26,047 nt of DNA from Paenibacillus sp. oral taxon 786 str. D14 (GTDB lineage Bacteria > Bacillota > Bacilli > Paenibacillales > Paenibacillaceae): positions 1 through 26,047 of the forward strand of contig NZ_GG695980.1 in NCBI RefSeq assembly GCF_000159955.1, written 5' to 3'. The notes beneath the pieces were generated by a model. It had not been told where the DNA came from. It ran no database searches and was given only the letters and a program-made list of their open reading frames with translations. Within the stretch, counting starts at the first letter, position 1. Every line of letters begins with the position of its first letter. The translations under genes were made by a program, and so were the position numbers. Positions 10,298 through 18,369 of the stretch are shown here, piece after piece.

Positions 10298-11698
10298 CTA
10301 AATGTCTGGCGTCCCCACATTCCATGGAATATCAGATTTCGGTATGGCCCGGTACATATGATTAACAATGATGCGATAGCCTTCGAGCTTGTGCTCGGTA
10401 TACTCCGGATCATTCCACAGGTTGTGGCTCTCTTGAGGATCCTTGTTCAAATCGTACAGCTCGCCGTAGCTGCGATCCAAATAATGAACCGTTTTGATTC
10501 CTTGATGGATACACCCTCTAATGGAACCAGCCTCCATGTAGATCGCATCCCGCACTTTCTTCTGTTTACTATCGTCCCAGTAGCAAGTATACGGATAATT
10601 GGAGAGGCTTGCGGGCACTTCTGCCCCCGCAACCTCAAGACAAGTTGCCGCTATGTCGATATTCAACACATCATCCTTCACTTCAAAACCAGAAAATCCT
10701 TGAATCGGTGGTTTTATGAAGAGTGGTACGCGCATCAAGCTATCAGAGAGACATTGCAATTTCTCCACCATGCCGAAGTCCCCCATGAAATCCCCATGAT
10801 CAGAAGTATAGATGATTAACGTATTGTCATATAAATGGTTTTCCTTCATAATGCGGATAAGCTCTCCAACTTTTTGATCGATCAAACTTATATTTGCATA
10901 ATAGGAGCGTTTTGTCTTCTTGAATGTCTCTTCAGAGAAATGCTTGAGATAAATATCTGCATAAGAACCCATCTGCTTAAAGTGCGGCGGCTTCTCATCC
11001 AAATCAGCGTAGCTCGTTTTAGGAACCGAAAGCTTCTCGTAATCATAGAGCTCCGCAAATTCTGTTCCTTCGCAGTCGTAAGGATGATGTGGTCCGGAGA
11101 ACGATAAGGTGAGGAACCACGGCTTGTCGCACTCATCCTTGGCAGCACCCTTCTTCTTCATCCATGCCTTGCCAAGTTCACCAATATAATCATCCAGATG
11201 ATACTTGGTATCCACCTCCCACGTGCCTCCGCTAATTAACGTTTTGCTCATCACATGCTTTCTATCAATTCCATTCTCTGTCAAATAATCTAAATATGGC
11301 TGAATCGTATCATCCGGGTACAAGGCGCTATGTCCGTCAATAATCATCTCTTCATCATATCCCCGCTTAATGGGCGAGCCAGCAAAATGCTGTTTGCCAA
11401 TAACTGCCGTATGATAGCCCGCTTCCTGCAAACGTGACATAAAGGTTGTCTCGTGAGCCGGAAGGTGAGTGATAAAGGTCGGACACTCGCACTCCGAAGG
11501 AAATTTTCCCGTCATGATAGCCGCTCTGGATGGCACACACGATGGATTTGCACAGCGAGCATTAGAGAAAAACACACTGTCTGCAATTAGTTGATCCATA
11601 TGTGGCGTCACGACCTCCGGATTGATGCATGAAAAGGTATCATTCCGTTGCTGATCGGTCATTAGAAACAGAATATTCGGTTTGTTACTCTCAGACAT
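10298..11698 (-). CDS. Sulfatase of the formylglycine-dependent (S1) type
   Basis: Hydrolyses a sulfate ester, here most likely on a sugar. CVPSRAAIMTG carries Cys54, which must be oxidised to formylglycine. TDQQR at 14-18 and TSDHGDFMGDFGM near 310-320 supply calcium ligands. The product is 466 residues with no signal peptide, so it should act on imported oligosaccharides in the cytoplasm. A longer frame exists upstream, but the start chosen (ATG at 11698) has GGAAGGAG just before it and overlaps the ALDH stop by one base (TAATG), indicating translational coupling. The TDQQR form occurs in sulfatases and related phosphonate or arylsulfate hydrolases, so substrate cannot be read directly. Neighbouring GH127, GH2 and galactonate-type genes suggest a sulfated galactan. 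No maturation enzyme is in the window. Confidence 0.88.
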   Translation of the reverse strand: MSESNKPNILFLMTDQQRNDTFSCINPEVVTPHMDQLIADSVFFSNARCANPSCVPSRAAIMTGKFPSECECPTFITHLPAHETTFMSRLQEAGYHTAVIGKQHFAGSPIKRGYDEEMIIDGHSALYPDDTIQPYLDYLTENGIDRKHVMSKTLISGGTWEVDTKYHLDDYIGELGKAWMKKKGAAKDECDKPWFLTLSFSGPHHPYDCEGTEFAELYDYEKLSVPKTSYADLDEKPPHFKQMGSYADIYLKHFSEETFKKTKRSYYANISLIDQKVGELIRIMKENHLYDNTLIIYTSDHGDFMGDFGMVEKLQCLSDSLMRVPLFIKPPIQGFSGFEVKDDVLNIDIAATCLEVAGAEVPASLSNYPYTCYWDDSKQKKVRDAIYMEAGSIRGCIHQGIKTVHYLDRSYGELYDLNKDPQESHNLWNDPEYTEHKLEGYRIIVNHMYRAIPKSDIPWNVGTPDI

Positions 11699-13128
11699 TA
11701 CACTTTCTCCTTCCGAATCGTAATTCGTTTCACCGAATAATATTCTTCCAAGCTGTAAACAGAGCAGTCCTTGCCAATTCCGCTTTCTTTCACGCCGCCA
11801 TGAGGAAGCTCCACCGAGTAATGCGGTCCATTCACGCACACGGTGCCAACCTCGAGCGATTCGGCTATATAAAGAATATCATTAATATCTGTGCCGAATA
11901 CATAGGATGCAAGACCAAAGTCGGTATTATTCGCCTCTTGAATAACCTGATCACGATTATTAAACGGCATGATAGGCATAACTGGGCCAAAGATTTCCTC
12001 TTGACAGATTCGCATAGCCGGCGTCACATTGGTAATTATGGTCGGCTCCAAATAGAATCCTTTACTAAATCCCGCAGGAATCCCCCCACCTGCTACAATC
12101 GTTGCTCCTTCAGCAATTGCGCTTGCCAGCAGTTCCTGAACTCTGGATCGATGATCCTCCGTTATCATCGGTCCCATCATCGCCTTAGGATCACGTCCCC
12201 ATCCAAGTGTAAACTTGTTAGCCTTCTCGACGGCCTTCGCCACGAATGCCTCATATATGGATTCATGTACAAATACTCTGTTTGGCGACACACAGATCTG
12301 ACCGGCATTGCCGAATTTCAAATTAATCAATTGTTCGCTTGCCGCTTCCACATCCGCATCAGCAAGAACAATGGCAGGCGCATTGCCTCCGAGCTCCAGG
12401 GAGAATCGTTTAATTGATGTCGCAGATTGACCCACTACCGCTTTGCCAGCTGACGTCGATCCGATTAAAGTGAGCATGCGGGGGATAGTGCTCGTGTTCA
12501 TCACTGACGACAGTTCAATAGTATCGCCCGTAATCAGATTAATAACACCTGCAGGAAATCCAATTTCTTCCGCGATTTGTCCGATCAGCAGAGTTGTAAG
12601 CGGTGTCAACGGAGATGGCTTAATGACACAGGTACAGCCTGATGCAAGCACAGGTCCAAGCTTATAGCCCAGATTAAGCAGCGGGAAATTCCAGGCCAAA
12701 TAGCCGACGACAACGCCCACAGGCTGCCTGTTCATCAAGCTCATGAAGCCTCGATCCTCATCTTCGATAATACGGCCATGCAATCGTTTTGCTTCCTCAT
12801 AGTAATACCTCAAGCATCTAGGTAGCATTTCCATATCCTCGATTGCTTGAGCAAGCGGCTTACCCGTCTCATTCATGAGCACATCCAGAATCTTCTCTCG
12901 ATTATCCTCTATAGCCCTAGCCAGACGTTCCATCCATTCTCCACGCTGCTTAAGCGAATAACCGGACCATATAGGAAAGGCTTGCTGAGCTGCTTCGAGT
13001 GCCGCTTGCGCTTGCTCCCCCGTTGCTTTAAGCAGAGTACCCACTTTTTGCTCAGTTGCCGGATTCTGTACAGTTAATGTCAAACCAAGCCCTTCGACCA
13101 AGCTACCACCAATATAATGTTTGTACAC
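11698..13128 (-). CDS. NAD(P)-dependent aldehyde dehydrogenase
   Basis: Oxidises an aldehyde to the acid. All hallmarks of the ALDH superfamily are present: NFP with Asn147, VIKPS with Lys170, GSTSAGK at 223-229, general base Glu245 in LELGGNAP, and nucleophile Cys279 in NAGQICVSPN. The 476 residues are standard. Translation starts at a GTG with GGAGG four bases before it, and a good sigma-A promoter lies about 50 bases upstream. It is co-transcribed with the sulfatase. In the carrageenan route this family supplies 3,6-anhydro-D-galactose dehydrogenase, making anhydrogalactonate for the cycloisomerase encoded further right. Succinate-semialdehyde or lactaldehyde dehydrogenase are alternatives from sequence alone, but the sugar-acid neighbours favour a sugar aldehyde. 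Confidence 0.9.
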   Translation of the reverse strand: MYKHYIGGSLVEGLGLTLTVQNPATEQKVGTLLKATGEQAQAALEAAQQAFPIWSGYSLKQRGEWMERLARAIEDNREKILDVLMNETGKPLAQAIEDMEMLPRCLRYYYEEAKRLHGRIIEDEDRGFMSLMNRQPVGVVVGYLAWNFPLLNLGYKLGPVLASGCTCVIKPSPLTPLTTLLIGQIAEEIGFPAGVINLITGDTIELSSVMNTSTIPRMLTLIGSTSAGKAVVGQSATSIKRFSLELGGNAPAIVLADADVEAASEQLINLKFGNAGQICVSPNRVFVHESIYEAFVAKAVEKANKFTLGWGRDPKAMMGPMITEDHRSRVQELLASAIAEGATIVAGGGIPAGFSKGFYLEPTIITNVTPAMRICQEEIFGPVMPIMPFNNRDQVIQEANNTDFGLASYVFGTDINDILYIAESLEVGTVCVNGPHYSVELPHGGVKESGIGKDCSVYSLEEYYSVKRITIRKEKV

Positions 13129-13175
13129 GCTTCCTCCAGCTCCGTTTCATTTATAAAATGATAATATATATTTAA

Positions 13176-13204
13176 ATGATATCTGTGTCACTTGAGGATG
13201 TCAA
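13176..13204 (-). promoter_or_regulatory. Sigma-A promoter of the ALDH-sulfatase operon
   Basis: Read leftward, TTGACA (13199-13204, perfect) and TATCAT (13176-13181, 5 of 6) are separated by exactly 17 bases. They lie 48 bases before the ALDH GTG start. Confidence 0.75.
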
Positions 13205-13220
13205 CGTTTTTTATAGCACA

Positions 13221-13391
13221 CTAGAGTTTGCGGTAAAGCACAATAGCTGGTCCGAGCATGGCAAATACTAATAGTCCCCACGTTTTCTCTTTAATAGAAC
13301 TAGTGAATTCATGTGATGCGTGATAATTGGCCGAAGGTAACAACTGCCGAAATGAATCAACGCCATCCCCTTTCAAGTAGTAAAAGAAGTA
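13221..13391 (-). pseudogene. Possible C-terminal remnant of a membrane protein gene
   Basis: An open frame of 56 codons sits between an upstream in-frame stop and TAG at 13221, in the 357-bp gap between ALDH and GH127. It encodes a protein-like sequence with a hydrophobic helix near the end (TWGLLVFAMLGPAIVLYRKL) after a polar stretch (KGDGVDSFRQLLPSANYH). There is no ATG or ribosome binding site, so it looks like the end of a gene whose front is lost. I do not recognise the family. The rest of the gap holds the two divergent promoters. Confidence 0.35.
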
Positions 13392-13402
13392 CTAGAATTG
13401 TA

Positions 13403-13411
13403 TGGTATAAT
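13403..13411 (+). promoter_or_regulatory. Extended -10 promoter of the GH127 gene
   Basis: TGGTATAAT combines the TGN extension with a perfect TATAAT (13406-13411), 75 bases before the GTG start. No good -35 lies 17 bases upstream, so an activator such as the adjacent AraC protein could be needed. Confidence 0.6.
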
Positions 13412-13485
13412 GTATGGCTGTTTGTAGCAAAATATCGATAAAATGAAGACAGAACGACAATTCAAATTTAACAGGAGGTTATATC

Positions 13486-15399
13486 GTGGAAAAGGATATG
13501 AGAAGAGTAAAACCATTAAATATGACCGATGTCAAATGGACCACAGGGTTCTGGGCGGATCGCTTCCATCTATGCCATGAAGAGATGATTGAATCCATGG
13601 AGAAGGCCCTTCATGTCAAGGGAAACGGCGCATATTTGCCTAACTTTGAGGTAGCTGCTGGACTCAAATCAGACCGGCATTACGGCGAGGATTGGTCCGA
13701 TGGGGATTGCTATAAATTCCTTGAAGCTTGCGCACATGTTTATTCCATTACGAAGGATGCTGCGTTGGATCAAAAAATGGATAAATACATTGGCTTTATC
13801 GCCAAGGCACAAGATCCCGACGGCTATATCAGCACCAACATTCAATTGAGCCATAAGAAGCGCTGGGGACAGCGCATCTACCATGAAGATTATAACTTTG
13901 GTCATTTGCTAACTGCCGCATGCGTTCATCACACAGCAACCGGCAAGTCGAACTTTCTAGATGTTGCGGTGAAGGCCGCCAATTATTTGAATGAAATCTT
14001 CAATCCGTGTCCGAAGCATCTCATCCATTATGGCTGGAATCCTTCCAATATTATGGGACTTGTAGATCTTTATCGCATTACGGGCAATGAGACGTATCTT
14101 AAGCTCGCTGATATCTTTATGACCATGAGAGGCGCAGGTTACGGCGGCGAGGATCAAAATCAGGATCGCACTCCACTACGGGAAGAGACAGAAGCAACTG
14201 GGCATGCTGTAACAGCCGTCTATCTGTACGCTGGCGCTGCAGATGTATATTCTCACACGGGCGAAGAAGCAGTTATGCGCGCTCTGGAAAAGATATGGAA
14301 CAACATGTACACCAAGAAGATGTATCTTACGGGCGGTATCGGTTCTATCTACAATGGTTTGTCTCCAAATGGGGACAAGATATGGGAAGCATTCGGCACC
14401 GACTATCATCTGCCCAACCGCTCTGCTTATACAGAGACGTGTGCGAATATCGGTAATGCTATGTGGGCGATGCGTATGTTCAATCTAACGCAGGAGCCGA
14501 AGTATATGGATGCGTTCGAGAAGGTTGTATACAATAGCCTGCTAGGCTCCATGACACTTGACGGCCATCATTTCTGTTATACAAATCCGTTGGAGACAAG
14601 AGGCGGCAAGCTATTCAACCATCATTCACCACAAACTCAACATTTCAGAACTGCAAGATGGTTCACACACACCTGTTATTGCTGCCCTCCACAGGTGCTT
14701 CGTACGATAGCCAGACTCCATCAATGGGCTTACGGACAATCGAACGATGGTTTATATATTCATCTGTATAGTGGTAATGAGTTGAATACAACACTGTCCT
14801 CCGGTGAAACACTAAGCCTGACGATGAAATCTGACTTCCCTGCAGAGGAGACGATTTCGATTACGATTAACAACTCACTGAACACTGAAACGTCCATCCA
14901 TCTCCGCATTCCACAGTGGGCTGATGGTGCAACGGTGAAGGTCAATGGTGTTCAACAGGGAGATGTAGAAGCTGGCACCTATCACGAATTGAAACGCAAG
15001 TGGCAGGCCAATGATCAGATTGAGCTTCTACTGCCTATGCGAGTGAAACGAATTGCAGCCAATCCGATGGTAGAGGAAGATCGCGGACAGGTTGCCTTCA
15101 TGTATGGACCATTTGTCTACTGCCTGGAAAGTATAGATCTGCCTGAAGATGTTGCCATCGATCAAATTCGCATACCGATCAGCACACAATTCGAGGCTTG
15201 CTATGATCGTGAACTGCTTGGAGGCATCACTCGATTGCAGGGTACTGCCTTGAAGATCGCACAAAAGGATTATTCTAATACACTCTACACTCCTTTTGAG
15301 TCACTTGATATGACGGAGATCGAAATAACGCTTGTTCCTTATTATGCATGGAATAATCGTGGACAAACCGACATGTCCGTCTGGCTTCCTCTCATTTAA
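13486..15399 (+). CDS. Glycoside hydrolase family 127 enzyme
   Basis: A cytoplasmic retaining exo-glycosidase of the GH127 fold ((alpha/alpha)6 barrel plus beta-sandwich). The zinc-cysteine active site is fully conserved. Glu317 and Cys319 lie in YTETCAN, and Cys399-Cys400 in CYCCPPQVLRT, corresponding to the Glu-Cys and Cys-Cys pairs of the Bifidobacterium enzyme HypBA1, in which the first Cys of the second pair is the nucleophile. The 637 residues are typical. AGGAGG at 13473-13478, seven bases before GTG at 13486, fixes the start. The best-known activity is beta-L-arabinofuranosidase. Some marine GH127 enzymes instead release 3,6-anhydro-D-galactose from carrageenan oligosaccharides, which fits these neighbours better. 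It is transcribed alone, divergently from ALDH-sulfatase. Confidence 0.93.
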   Translation: MEKDMRRVKPLNMTDVKWTTGFWADRFHLCHEEMIESMEKALHVKGNGAYLPNFEVAAGLKSDRHYGEDWSDGDCYKFLEACAHVYSITKDAALDQKMDKYIGFIAKAQDPDGYISTNIQLSHKKRWGQRIYHEDYNFGHLLTAACVHHTATGKSNFLDVAVKAANYLNEIFNPCPKHLIHYGWNPSNIMGLVDLYRITGNETYLKLADIFMTMRGAGYGGEDQNQDRTPLREETEATGHAVTAVYLYAGAADVYSHTGEEAVMRALEKIWNNMYTKKMYLTGGIGSIYNGLSPNGDKIWEAFGTDYHLPNRSAYTETCANIGNAMWAMRMFNLTQEPKYMDAFEKVVYNSLLGSMTLDGHHFCYTNPLETRGGKLFNHHSPQTQHFRTARWFTHTCYCCPPQVLRTIARLHQWAYGQSNDGLYIHLYSGNELNTTLSSGETLSLTMKSDFPAEETISITINNSLNTETSIHLRIPQWADGATVKVNGVQQGDVEAGTYHELKRKWQANDQIELLLPMRVKRIAANPMVEEDRGQVAFMYGPFVYCLESIDLPEDVAIDQIRIPISTQFEACYDRELLGGITRLQGTALKIAQKDYSNTLYTPFESLDMTEIEITLVPYYAWNNRGQTDMSVWLPLI

Positions 15400-15471
15400 T
15401 GAGGTTCAATATGCTGTGGATGCTCAATTAATCCTTTAATTGCAACAGAAAACTGAGGATATCCAACAATC

Positions 15472-15721
15472 TGACATGCTCCCCATACGGTAGACAGGTA
15501 AAATAATAAAACCTGTTGCTGTTAGGGAGCATTTCTACGTCCAAAAAAGAGCATATAGCCTCAGAGAAAGTTGCCATTATTCATGAGATCGAAGCTGGTC
15601 ATATCGGCTCTACGAATGACTACAAGCTAAACTAAACGGCCTCAGTCCGATGGAATTCAGGATCAAGGCCGTTTATCTGACTTTTAATTTTTGTATTGTC
15701 GATTTGACGGGTAGCAGTTCA
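15472..15721 (+). mobile_element. 250-bp internally deleted IS3-family element (MITE-like)
   Basis: A miniature relic bounded by AATC duplications (15468-15471 and 15722-15725) and imperfect inverted ends. The left end is TGACATGCTCCCC. The right end reads TGAACTGCTACCC in reverse complement, and both then continue to a GACA block; 16 of 25 positions match by eye. Inside are the beginning of OrfA and the end of OrfB with everything between deleted. Target length and ends fit the IS150/IS3 group. It lies between the convergent GH127 and AraC genes, and its hairpin could serve as their terminator. It can only move, if at all, with help from a complete relative. Confidence 0.8.
15537..15635 (+). 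pseudogene. N-terminal fragment of IS3-family OrfA
   Basis: Translation from 15537 gives SKKEHIASEKVAIIHEIEAG after the start position and then HIGS. That is the typical opening of IS3/IS150-group OrfA proteins (helix-turn-helix region). The start codon is ACG instead of ATG/GTG, although AGGGAG lies correctly before it, and the frame ends at TAA soon after the deletion point. Confidence 0.65.
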
Positions 15722-15733
15722 AATCTCCATTGA
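15620..15733 (+). pseudogene. C-terminal fragment of IS3-family OrfB transposase
   Basis: This frame reads QAKLNGLSPMEFRIKA, the conserved last segment of IS3-group OrfB proteins, and runs through the right end of the element to TGA at 15731. The integrase core with its DDE residues is absent. A perfect 10-bp stem (15633-15642 with 15666-15675) followed by T-rich DNA lies within it and may act as a terminator. Confidence 0.65.
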
Positions 15734-15753
15734 CTTTTTGGACAGACCCAAGT

Positions 15754-16617
15754 TTATTGAAAGATCCCTTTGTCGTAATACCCCTTCTTAAGATAATCCG
15801 TGGGGCTATATCCCGTCACCTGCTTGAATATCCGAGTAAAATAATACGGATTGTTGTAACCTAGCTTTTCGCTGATCTGAGAGATACTGAGGTTGCTTTC
15901 ACTGAACAAGCGAATCGCTTCCTTCACTTTCGCTTCCATAATGAATTTTCGGATGGACATGCCTGCTTCTTTGGAGAACACTCTGCTCATATACGAATAG
16001 TTCATTTGCAAAGACTCTGCTAGTTGCTCGGAGCGAATATCTTCGTGGAGATGCCGATACACGAACGTTTTAACATCGTCAAGCAGTTTATGTCGCTTCT
16101 TATTGGAATCGGTTACATCCCGGTATAATTCTAGAAGCAAATCAAGGGTGCCAATATTCAACTTCAGCTTGTCATAGACTGTTCCCATCGTGTAGTGATG
16201 AAGAAGCTTGTTCAGCCGGACACAGGTGCCCTGAAAATCGCTTACCTTCAACCATTTCAGTTCTATGGCTTGAGGCAGATGGCCAATCATTAGGCTTTCC
16301 CCCCGTATATCTACATTCTCCAAGCCTGTCTCCTCCGTCTCAGGAGTGCCGAACGTGATCCAATACCACTCCGAACCTGGCAACGTTTTTCTTAAGCCAT
16401 AATGACGGATTCCCCTTTTCATCAAAAAAACCTCTCCAGGAGATATAGAGTACTCAATATCATCTTCAATAATGTGAACAAGCCCTTCTCTGACAAAAAT
16501 CATGACGTCGTGAGGCAGCACACGGTCCATATGAGCCCATAACGCATTCGTCCTGAACAAACCTACATTGTCTACGAAAGGCACTCGATCCGTTCGGAAT
16601 ATGACGCTATGCTGCAT
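15754..16617 (-). CDS. AraC-family regulator with cupin-like sensing domain
   Basis: A soluble sugar-responsive regulator. The first half has cupin features (DIEYSISPGEVFLMKRGIRH). The last 100 residues contain two helix-turn-helix units (SEQLAESLQMNYSYMSRVFS; ISQISEKLGYNNPYYFTRIF) and end with GYSPTDYLKKG. The ATG at 16617 is chosen because AGAGGAGG lies 11 bases before it; an earlier ATG at 16644 has no such site. This gives 287 residues, normal for the family. It follows the aldolase terminator by about 40 bases and faces GH127. Control of GH127 and the dgo-type operon is the likely role, inferred from position. The ligand is unknown. Confidence 0.9.
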   Translation of the reverse strand: MQHSVIFRTDRVPFVDNVGLFRTNALWAHMDRVLPHDVMIFVREGLVHIIEDDIEYSISPGEVFLMKRGIRHYGLRKTLPGSEWYWITFGTPETEETGLENVDIRGESLMIGHLPQAIELKWLKVSDFQGTCVRLNKLLHHYTMGTVYDKLKLNIGTLDLLLELYRDVTDSNKKRHKLLDDVKTFVYRHLHEDIRSEQLAESLQMNYSYMSRVFSKEAGMSIRKFIMEAKVKEAIRLFSESNLSISQISEKLGYNNPYYFTRIFKQVTGYSPTDYLKKGYYDKGIFQ

Positions 16618-16655
16618 GAGCAGCAACACCTCCTCTTGTCCCATTCATGTCAAAA

Positions 16656-16679
16656 GAGGAATCGCGTGAACGATTCCTC
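16656..16679 (-). terminator. Hairpin terminator after the kinase-aldolase operon
   Basis: GAGGAATCG and CGATTCCTC form a perfect 9-bp stem with a 6-nt loop, followed leftward by TTTTG. It lies about 31 bases past the aldolase stop and before the AraC gene. The U-tract is short, so some read-through into the regulator is possible. Confidence 0.6.
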
Positions 16680-16710
16680 CATACGTTGCATATATTTATC
16701 CTACCATTGT

Positions 16711-17346
16711 TCAATCCAGAGATTCAATATTGTGAACAAGTTGCTGTGCATTTGATGTGATGGCGGCATAGTTATGTGACATCACATCACCATGTGAAAC
16801 CAAACCACTTCCGGCTCCGACCGCAACAGCTCCAGCTTTAATATATGAAGCTGCGAGATCGGCAGTTATGCCGCCGACCGGGATAAATTTGACGGTATTC
16901 AAGGGCGCCATAAGCTCCTTCATATAGCTTGGACCGAAGGAAGTGCATGGGTACAGCTTCACAAACGGCGCCCCAGCTCCAGTGGCGCGAACAATCTCAG
17001 TCGGTGTCATTGCTCCGGGAATAGGAATACTGGAGTAAGATAGTGCTGCTTCTATAACTCGCTCGTCTGTGTGGGGGGAAATCAGAAATTCAGCACCTGC
17101 GTCAATGGCTTGCTTAACGTTCTCCATCGATACAACGGTCCCAGCACCAATCGCCATCTTTCCCTCGTATGTTTTCCTCATCATACGAATGCCATCAAGG
17201 GCACCTTCCGAATTTAACGTAATTTCGGCTACACGAATACCACCCTCATAGAGTGCTTCCATAACTCTCGGCAATCTGTCTAGCGGTACATTTCGAAGAA
17301 TGGCAACTACTTTACTCGTTTCGATTTGTTGCTGTACAGTTAACAT
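16711..17346 (-). CDS. 2-keto-3-deoxy-6-phosphogluconate/galactonate aldolase
   Basis: A class I aldolase of the KDPG/KDPGal family that splits the phosphorylated keto-deoxy sugar acid into pyruvate and glyceraldehyde 3-phosphate. The Schiff-base lysine is Lys130 in FVKLYP and the catalytic Glu41 is in AEITLNS. AIGAGTV (66-71) and PVGGI complete the active-site and phosphate-binding loops. Its 211 residues match the family. It overlaps the end of the kinase gene by seven bases (ATGTTAA), showing tight coupling, and is the last gene of the operon. KDPG and KDPGal forms cannot be separated safely by sequence, but coupling to a DgoK-type kinase supports the galactonate form (DgoA/DauD role). Confidence 0.9.
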   Translation of the reverse strand: MLTVQQQIETSKVVAILRNVPLDRLPRVMEALYEGGIRVAEITLNSEGALDGIRMMRKTYEGKMAIGAGTVVSMENVKQAIDAGAEFLISPHTDERVIEAALSYSSIPIPGAMTPTEIVRATGAGAPFVKLYPCTSFGPSYMKELMAPLNTVKFIPVGGITADLAASYIKAGAVAVGAGSGLVSHGDVMSHNYAAITSNAQQLVHNIESLD

Positions 17347-18329
17347 ATGCTCATCTCCTCTTTATACTGCCGATATAAACTCGCCGCACCGCGAACACTT
17401 AACCGGCTAGACTCTTCCTCTGGCACAACCCGAATGGCAATGCTCGGGTAAAATTCTTGTAAAATGGGTACAACGATGGAAGGAAACAAACGTCTTCCAT
17501 ATAAGACGATAACCTCGACACCACTCAGCATCTCCTCCGTCAGCATTGTCAGATCCTGGGCAACAATAACCCCGAGCAGAAAGCTAGTCGAAACCTGTTT
17601 GTCATGTTTATCCAGCACGTTCAGCGTTCGCACTTGAAAGAGAGCGCGACCAGTACCGTATTGCCTAGCCGTCTCCAGCCCTTTCCGTACCCATTCCGGA
17701 TCTGGCACCACTTCGTCAAGCGGTAACGTATTGTCCTTCAGAAGCGTATGCTGCATGACAGCCATCATCAGTTCGCCCGATATAGACGTACTGCAGCTCA
17801 CAATGGATCGTTCCCAAGTTTTGATCCACTTGTGGTGAGAACCATAATGCATGAACAGACGTCCCTTAATCCCCATCTCCTCCGGTGCTATATGCTCCAT
17901 ATAACCATACAGTTCGGTCTCCTCGCCGCGAATCATATCGCGATCCGTCTCTTCTTCCCCCTTAAATCTTACGCCAGGTATGAACAATACAGGCTGAGGG
18001 AACAATTCCGGGAATGCGAATCGCCTAATCGAACCTATAAAATCAGACAGCTTAATCGGTCCTGGAAGATGTTCGATCTCCATCAACCCCGCGCTTGAGG
18101 TTATCATCCCCGAAGCTACAATGTCGTGGACCTCCCTTATAGCCTCCGGCTCAGCAGCTGCAAGCTCTTCGTAGCTTTCCTTCAATGCCCGCTTCAATCC
18201 ATTGTTGCTGCCAGATTGTGCTGTATCTCCTGCCCCTACTTGCTTCGTAATACTCGCTAGCAGTGTATCCCCATCCATCAGTCTCATGCGGCAATTGGTT
18301 GTGCCGCAATCAATAACAATCAGTTTCAT
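17340..18329 (-). CDS. dgoK: 2-keto-3-deoxygalactonate kinase
   Basis: Phosphorylates 2-keto-3-deoxy-D-galactonate with ATP at position 6. This is the DgoK family, recognised by IDCGTTNCRMRL at the N-terminus (phosphate-binding DxGTTN), RGEETELYG in the middle (around 130-140) and the C-terminal VRGAASLYRQ. The start is the ATG at 18329, because GGGAGG lies 6 bases before it; a longer frame starts 13 codons earlier without a comparable site. The product is 329 residues. It lies 40 bases after the enolase-superfamily gene and overlaps the aldolase. The combination is the lower part of both the D-galactonate (De Ley-Doudoroff) and the anhydrogalactose routes. Confidence 0.92.
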   Translation of the reverse strand: MKLIVIDCGTTNCRMRLMDGDTLLASITKQVGAGDTAQSGSNNGLKRALKESYEELAAAEPEAIREVHDIVASGMITSSAGLMEIEHLPGPIKLSDFIGSIRRFAFPELFPQPVLFIPGVRFKGEEETDRDMIRGEETELYGYMEHIAPEEMGIKGRLFMHYGSHHKWIKTWERSIVSCSTSISGELMMAVMQHTLLKDNTLPLDEVVPDPEWVRKGLETARQYGTGRALFQVRTLNVLDKHDKQVSTSFLLGVIVAQDLTMLTEEMLSGVEVIVLYGRRLFPSIVVPILQEFYPSIAIRVVPEEESSRLSVRGAASLYRQYKEEMSIC

Positions 18330-18369
18330 TCTATGCCTCCCTTCAAACTTCTCGAATTCATTGCTCATT

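Noticed and set aside
11699..11839. 47-residue N-terminal extension of the sulfatase
   Set aside because: The extension lies within the ALDH coding end, has no ribosome site and is unlike the family; the ATG at 11698 has a strong site and a stop-start overlap.
10280..12417. Rightward frames of 179 and 262 residues
   Set aside because: They are antisense to the sulfatase and ALDH genes, which have complete motifs and good start sites; the rightward frames have neither.
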